Positions 32,169 to 35,063 of a DNA stretch of 35,063 bases are shown piece after piece. How positions within the stretch are numbered: position 1 is the stretch's first letter; each line of letters starts with the position of its first letter. The translations under genes and the position numbers were made by a program. The notes under the pieces were generated by a model. It worked only from the letters and a program-made list of their open reading frames with translations. It ran no database searches and was not told the origin of the DNA. Source of the DNA: Flavobacteriaceae bacterium (GTDB taxonomy: Bacteria > Bacteroidota > Bacteroidia > Flavobacteriales > Flavobacteriaceae); assembly GCA_016744615.1 (NCBI GenBank), contig JADGEA010000017.1:1-35063 (forward strand). The letters run 5' to 3'.

Positions 32169-32608
32169 TATTTTAAATCCTTTTTTTGTATAGTTATAAT
32201 TTTTTTTATTTCATGGTCATAAAAGCTAATTGTTTTACGTCCATCATAATAGATATCGCCTTTATATGTAAACCTATCAGTATGTATAGTAACGTTTGTT
32301 TTCATAAATACCATTGATGCAATTTTGTGTCCTATTGGTTCTATAAGGCTTGAGAGAGAAAGAGCAAATAAACCACCAATGATAATAATGTTTAGTTTAG
32401 TATTTTCAACATATGTAATTAAAAGACCAAAGAGAATGGTAAAGAACATAAAGATATAGATGTTTTGATTATCTGCAAAAAACGGGTTATAGTATAAATC
32501 AATATTGTAAAAATCAATATAATTGAGTTTCATACCTAAAATGAGAAAAAAGTCTAAAAAGAAAGTAAAAAAGGCACCACTTAATAATGCTTGAATAAGT
32601 TTACTCAT
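32168..32608 (-). CDS. Small integral membrane protein of unknown function
   Basis: A 146-residue protein I do not recognise. It has three to four hydrophobic segments: ALLSGAFFTFFLDFFLILG (about 7-25), IYIFMFFTILFGLLITYV (about 49-66) and IIIIGGLFALSLSSLI (about 73-90). A basic, probably soluble C-terminal tail has YKGDIYYDGRKTISFYD and IKKIITIQKKDLK. It overlaps the Sua5-like gene by 4 bases and the lipoprotein gene by one, so it is translationally coupled in the carB-ygiBC-like operon. The link suggests an envelope role with its two downstream neighbours. Confidence 0.7.
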   Translation of the reverse strand: MSKLIQALLSGAFFTFFLDFFLILGMKLNYIDFYNIDLYYNPFFADNQNIYIFMFFTILFGLLITYVENTKLNIIIIGGLFALSLSSLIEPIGHKIASMVFMKTNVTIHTDRFTYKGDIYYDGRKTISFYDHEIKKIITIQKKDLK

Positions 32609-33075
32609 CTAATCCTCACTGTTTTTATATTATTGATTTTGAAGAGGCTTGAAGAACTCTTCTCGCACAGCCCATTTTTATCATGTATTATTATATCAGC
32701 TTTATCTTCACAAAACTCAAATGAGAAGTGTTTTCCACTTTCATTTGCTGATGTAGAAAAATTCCATTTTATATCTCTTAGTATTTGAGAGTGAAGAGAT
32801 GTTGGTGAAATTCTAAGGGCTTTATTGTTCATGATAAATGTTGTTTTTTTCGATTTACGGAATAAAGCTCTTTTAGATAAAGGTACTCTATGTTTTGATA
32901 AACGAAAAGAGTGCAAATCACTATATGTTGTTATGAATTGTTTTGATGGTTCACGAGACTTGATCTCGTAAAGTTTATAATTATTTTGAGAGATAAAACC
33001 GACAGTAGTGTCGGTTTGTGTAAGTATTATTTTATCTATGCAAGAAAATCTTGAAGTGATTTTGGATTTGACCAT
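32605..33075 (-). CDS. Short Sua5/YrdC/YciO-family protein
   Basis: A 156-residue protein with a degenerate but recognisable YrdC-type fold pattern: IILTQTDTTVGF near the N-terminus (the PTDTvyGL motif), IKSREPSKQF, the ALRISPTSLHSQIL region, FSTSANESGKHF (the SAN motif) and a late SSSSLFKI. Full TsaC/Sua5 proteins, which make threonylcarbamoyl-AMP for tRNA t6A, are 180-350 residues, so this is a short form that may have another role. The start ATG 33075 lies inside the end of carB (40-base overlap); no later in-frame ATG precedes the conserved motif. Confidence 0.72.
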   Translation of the reverse strand: MVKSKITSRFSCIDKIILTQTDTTVGFISQNNYKLYEIKSREPSKQFITTYSDLHSFRLSKHRVPLSKRALFRKSKKTTFIMNNKALRISPTSLHSQILRDIKWNFSTSANESGKHFSFEFCEDKADIIIHDKNGLCEKSSSSLFKINNIKTVRIR

Positions 33076-35063
33076 GATTCATCTTCCATTTCATCTAGAG
33101 CTAAAATTAATGCTCTTGCTGCACTTAGAGTAGTAAAGTACGGGATACTTCTTTTAAGAACCTCTTGACGAATAACTACTGCATCTTTTTTAGATGTATT
33201 ATTATCAGATGTATTGATTGCCATTGAGATTTCATCATTTTTCATGCTATCTTCAATATTTGGACGACCCTCAGAAATTTTAAGAACTCTTTGACAAGGT
33301 ATACCAGCTTCTTCTAGGATAGCTTGTGTCCCTTTTGTTGCTACTAAGGTAAATCCATGGCGGTGAAGTTCACTCGCAATTTCTGCTGCATGCATTTTAT
33401 CAGAATCAACAAATGATAAGAAACATGTACCATCTGTTGGAATTTTATTTCCAGCAGATAGTTGAGATTTTGCAAAACTTACCCCAAAGTTTGAACTGAT
33501 TCCCATAACTTCACCAGTTGATTTCATCTCTGGTGAAAGTACTAAATCTGCACCATAAAGTTTATGGAACGGGAATACGGCTTCCTTAACAGATACATGG
33601 TTCTTTAATCTTGGTTTTAATAAACCATTTGATTCTTGTACTATGTCGTATTTGTCATAGAATTCAAGAGAACTTCTTAAATCATTTCCAACCATAACAC
33701 GAGTAGCAACTTTAGCAAGTGGCATACCAGTAGCTTTACTTACAAACGGAACAGTTCTTGACGCACGAGGATTCACTTCGATAAGGTAAATCTCATCTTG
33801 ATAGATTGCATACTGAACATTCATTAGACCAATAACCCCAAGACCTAAAGCAATAGTTTTTGTTTGCTGTTCAACTTTTTCGATCATCTCTTCTGTAAGG
33901 TTTACTGGTGGTAATGAACAAGCTGAATCTCCAGAGTGAATACCAGCTTCTTCAATGTGTTGCATAACTGAACCAATGTATACATCAGTCCCATCACAAA
34001 TAGCATCAACGTCCAGCTCAACTGCTTGATCAAGAAATTTATCGATTAGTACTGGAGCTTCGTTTGAAACAGAGATAGCAAGTGCCATATATTCATTTAG
34101 TTCAGCTTCACCATAAACGATTTTCATTCCACGTCCACCAAGAACAAAAGATGGACGAACAAGCACAGGGTAGCCTAATTTTTCAGCGATTGGTGCAGCT
34201 TCTTCTTTCTTACGAGCTAGACCATTTGCAGGTTGTTTAAGACCATGTTTATTTACAAAGTCAGAAAACTGTTCTCTATCTTCAGCAAGATCAATAACAG
34301 CAGATGGAGTACCAGAAATCTTTGCACCGATTTTTGTAAGTGCGTCAGCAAGTTTAAGTGGAGTCTGTCCACCAAAGTGAACAATGATACCATCAGGTTG
34401 CTCGTTTTCTATAACTTCACGAACATGTTCTAAGTCAATTGGTTCAAAGTAAAGTACATCAGAAGTATCATAATCAGTAGAAACTGTTTCAGGGTTACAG
34501 TTATACATGATACACTCGATATCCATCTCTTTTAATGCAAATGCTGCATGAACACAACAGTAATCAAATTCAATACCTTGACCGATTCTATTTGGTCCAC
34601 CACCGAGAATAAGAACTTTTTGTTTGTCACTTACACGGTTAGTTACATTTGGTAGTTTTGTAATGTTTGTTGTAGAGTAAAGATAAGGAGTAAGAGCTTT
34701 AAATTCAGCAGAACAAGTATCTACTTCATTAAACTCTAATTGCACACCTAAGTCTTTTCTCATTTTGTATACTTCACTCTCAGTTACAGTATGCTCTGAG
34801 TTTTTAAGGATAAGTTGAGATATTCTTTTATCAGAAAAACCATCAACTTTTAAATTTCTCATAGCACTTGAATCAAAGAGTACTTTATCAGTGATATTGT
34901 TTTCTGCTTCGATTAGTTCTTGAACTTGGTAAAGGAACCAAGGATCAATTGCACATGTATCAAACATCTCTTCTACAGTCATACCACGACGGAAACCTTC
35001 AGCTACGTAAAGGATTCTATCTGCATTTGGACGACGAATTTCATGTTTTACAAACTCGTCATC
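33036..35063 (-). CDS. carB: Carbamoyl-phosphate synthase large subunit, C-terminal part (5' end outside the window)
   Basis: The visible 675 residues are the C-terminal two-thirds of CarB, which makes carbamoyl phosphate for arginine and pyrimidines. The frame runs from the window edge, so the ATG at 34982 is internal: upstream residues RRPNADRILYVAEGFRRGM continue the family sequence. Seen in order are IDPWFLYQVQELIEAE, VLILGGGPNRIGQGIEFDYC and HFGGQTPLKLADAL, the second ATP-grasp domain (YPVLVRPSFVLGGRGMKIV, NVQYAIYQDEIYLIEVNPRASRT by key part EVNPRASRT), and the methylglyoxal-synthase-like allosteric domain from about residue 530 (LHRHGFTLVATKGT). A housekeeping gene; it sets the boundary of the variable locus on this side. 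Confidence 0.97.
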   Translation of the reverse strand, partial: DDEFVKHEIRRPNADRILYVAEGFRRGMTVEEMFDTCAIDPWFLYQVQELIEAENNITDKVLFDSSAMRNLKVDGFSDKRISQLILKNSEHTVTESEVYKMRKDLGVQLEFNEVDTCSAEFKALTPYLYSTTNITKLPNVTNRVSDKQKVLILGGGPNRIGQGIEFDYCCVHAAFALKEMDIECIMYNCNPETVSTDYDTSDVLYFEPIDLEHVREVIENEQPDGIIVHFGGQTPLKLADALTKIGAKISGTPSAVIDLAEDREQFSDFVNKHGLKQPANGLARKKEEAAPIAEKLGYPVLVRPSFVLGGRGMKIVYGEAELNEYMALAISVSNEAPVLIDKFLDQAVELDVDAICDGTDVYIGSVMQHIEEAGIHSGDSACSLPPVNLTEEMIEKVEQQTKTIALGLGVIGLMNVQYAIYQDEIYLIEVNPRASRTVPFVSKATGMPLAKVATRVMVGNDLRSSLEFYDKYDIVQESNGLLKPRLKNHVSVKEAVFPFHKLYGADLVLSPEMKSTGEVMGISSNFGVSFAKSQLSAGNKIPTDGTCFLSFVDSDKMHAAEIASELHRHGFTLVATKGTQAILEEAGIPCQRVLKISEGRPNIEDSMKNDEISMAINTSDNNTSKKDAVVIRQEVLKRSIPYFTTLSAARALILALDEMEDESWSNPKSLQDFLA

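Noticed and set aside
1-35063. CRISPR arrays, tRNA or rRNA genes, IS elements, attachment sites
   Set aside because: No regularly spaced repeats, transposase frames, cloverleaf-like segments or flanking direct repeats were noticed by eye; a tRNA or Rfam scan was not possible.

Overview
The window is AT-rich, densely coded DNA. The likeliest source is a Campylobacterota (epsilonproteobacterial) genome of the Sulfurimonas/Arcobacter type. This is inferred from base composition, epsilon-type surface-sugar genes, and a flank of carB, a short Sua5-like gene, a YgiB-like lipoprotein and a YgiC-like ATP-grasp protein. No rRNA, tRNA, IS element or CRISPR array was seen.

Positions 2-30085 form one co-directional, tightly overlapping surface-glycan locus (O-antigen or capsule type) of 32 genes. 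It splits into blocks. (a) 2-8266: the 3' end of pgi, then a nonulosonic-acid (legionaminic/sialic-like) module: C6-dehydratase, LegC-type aminotransferase, NeuD-type acetyltransferase, a small GT-A glycosyltransferase, a canonical NeuB synthase, a divergent second NeuB paralog, a CMP-NulO synthetase and a PtmE-like CBS-nucleotidyltransferase. (b) 8269-11603: a large GT-B-like protein and a Wzx flippase. (c) 11587-14418: an HpcH/HpaI pyruvate aldolase, a divergent KdsB-like CMP-ulosonate synthetase, a TylF-type methyltransferase and a hexapeptide acyltransferase. (d) 14431-22004: radical SAM/SPASM enzyme, HisC-like aminotransferase, zinc-finger methyltransferase, 2-hydroxyacid dehydrogenase, SDR, cyclase/formamidase-fold hydrolase, HAD phosphatase and a second GT-B-like protein. 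(e) 22015-25145: a CDP-6-deoxyhexose pathway (RfbF, RfbG, RmlC-like epimerase, RmlD-like reductase). (f) 25142-30085: GT2, a tiny ORF, GT4, a WecA/WbpL-type initiating phosphosugar transferase and a WbpM/PglF dehydratase.

Together these genes could start a lipid-linked glycan with a 6-deoxy-HexNAc derivative (WbpM plus WbpL-like enzyme), extend it with up to five glycosyltransferases using CDP-, CMP- and other activated sugars, decorate it by methylation and acylation, and flip it with Wzx. No Wzy polymerase, ligase or ABC exporter is visible.

After the locus, a short gap with a probable promoter precedes a small secreted ComEA-like helix-hairpin-helix protein. A hairpin at 30413-30435 separates it from a convergent minus-strand operon running carB, Sua5-like, membrane protein, YgiB-like lipoprotein, YgiC-like ATP-grasp enzyme.

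The most unusual content is the NeuB paralog that has lost a metal-binding histidine, the absence of a hydrolysing 2-epimerase from the NulO module, the aldolase plus CMP-transferase pair, and the radical-SAM-containing block, for which I know no described pathway.
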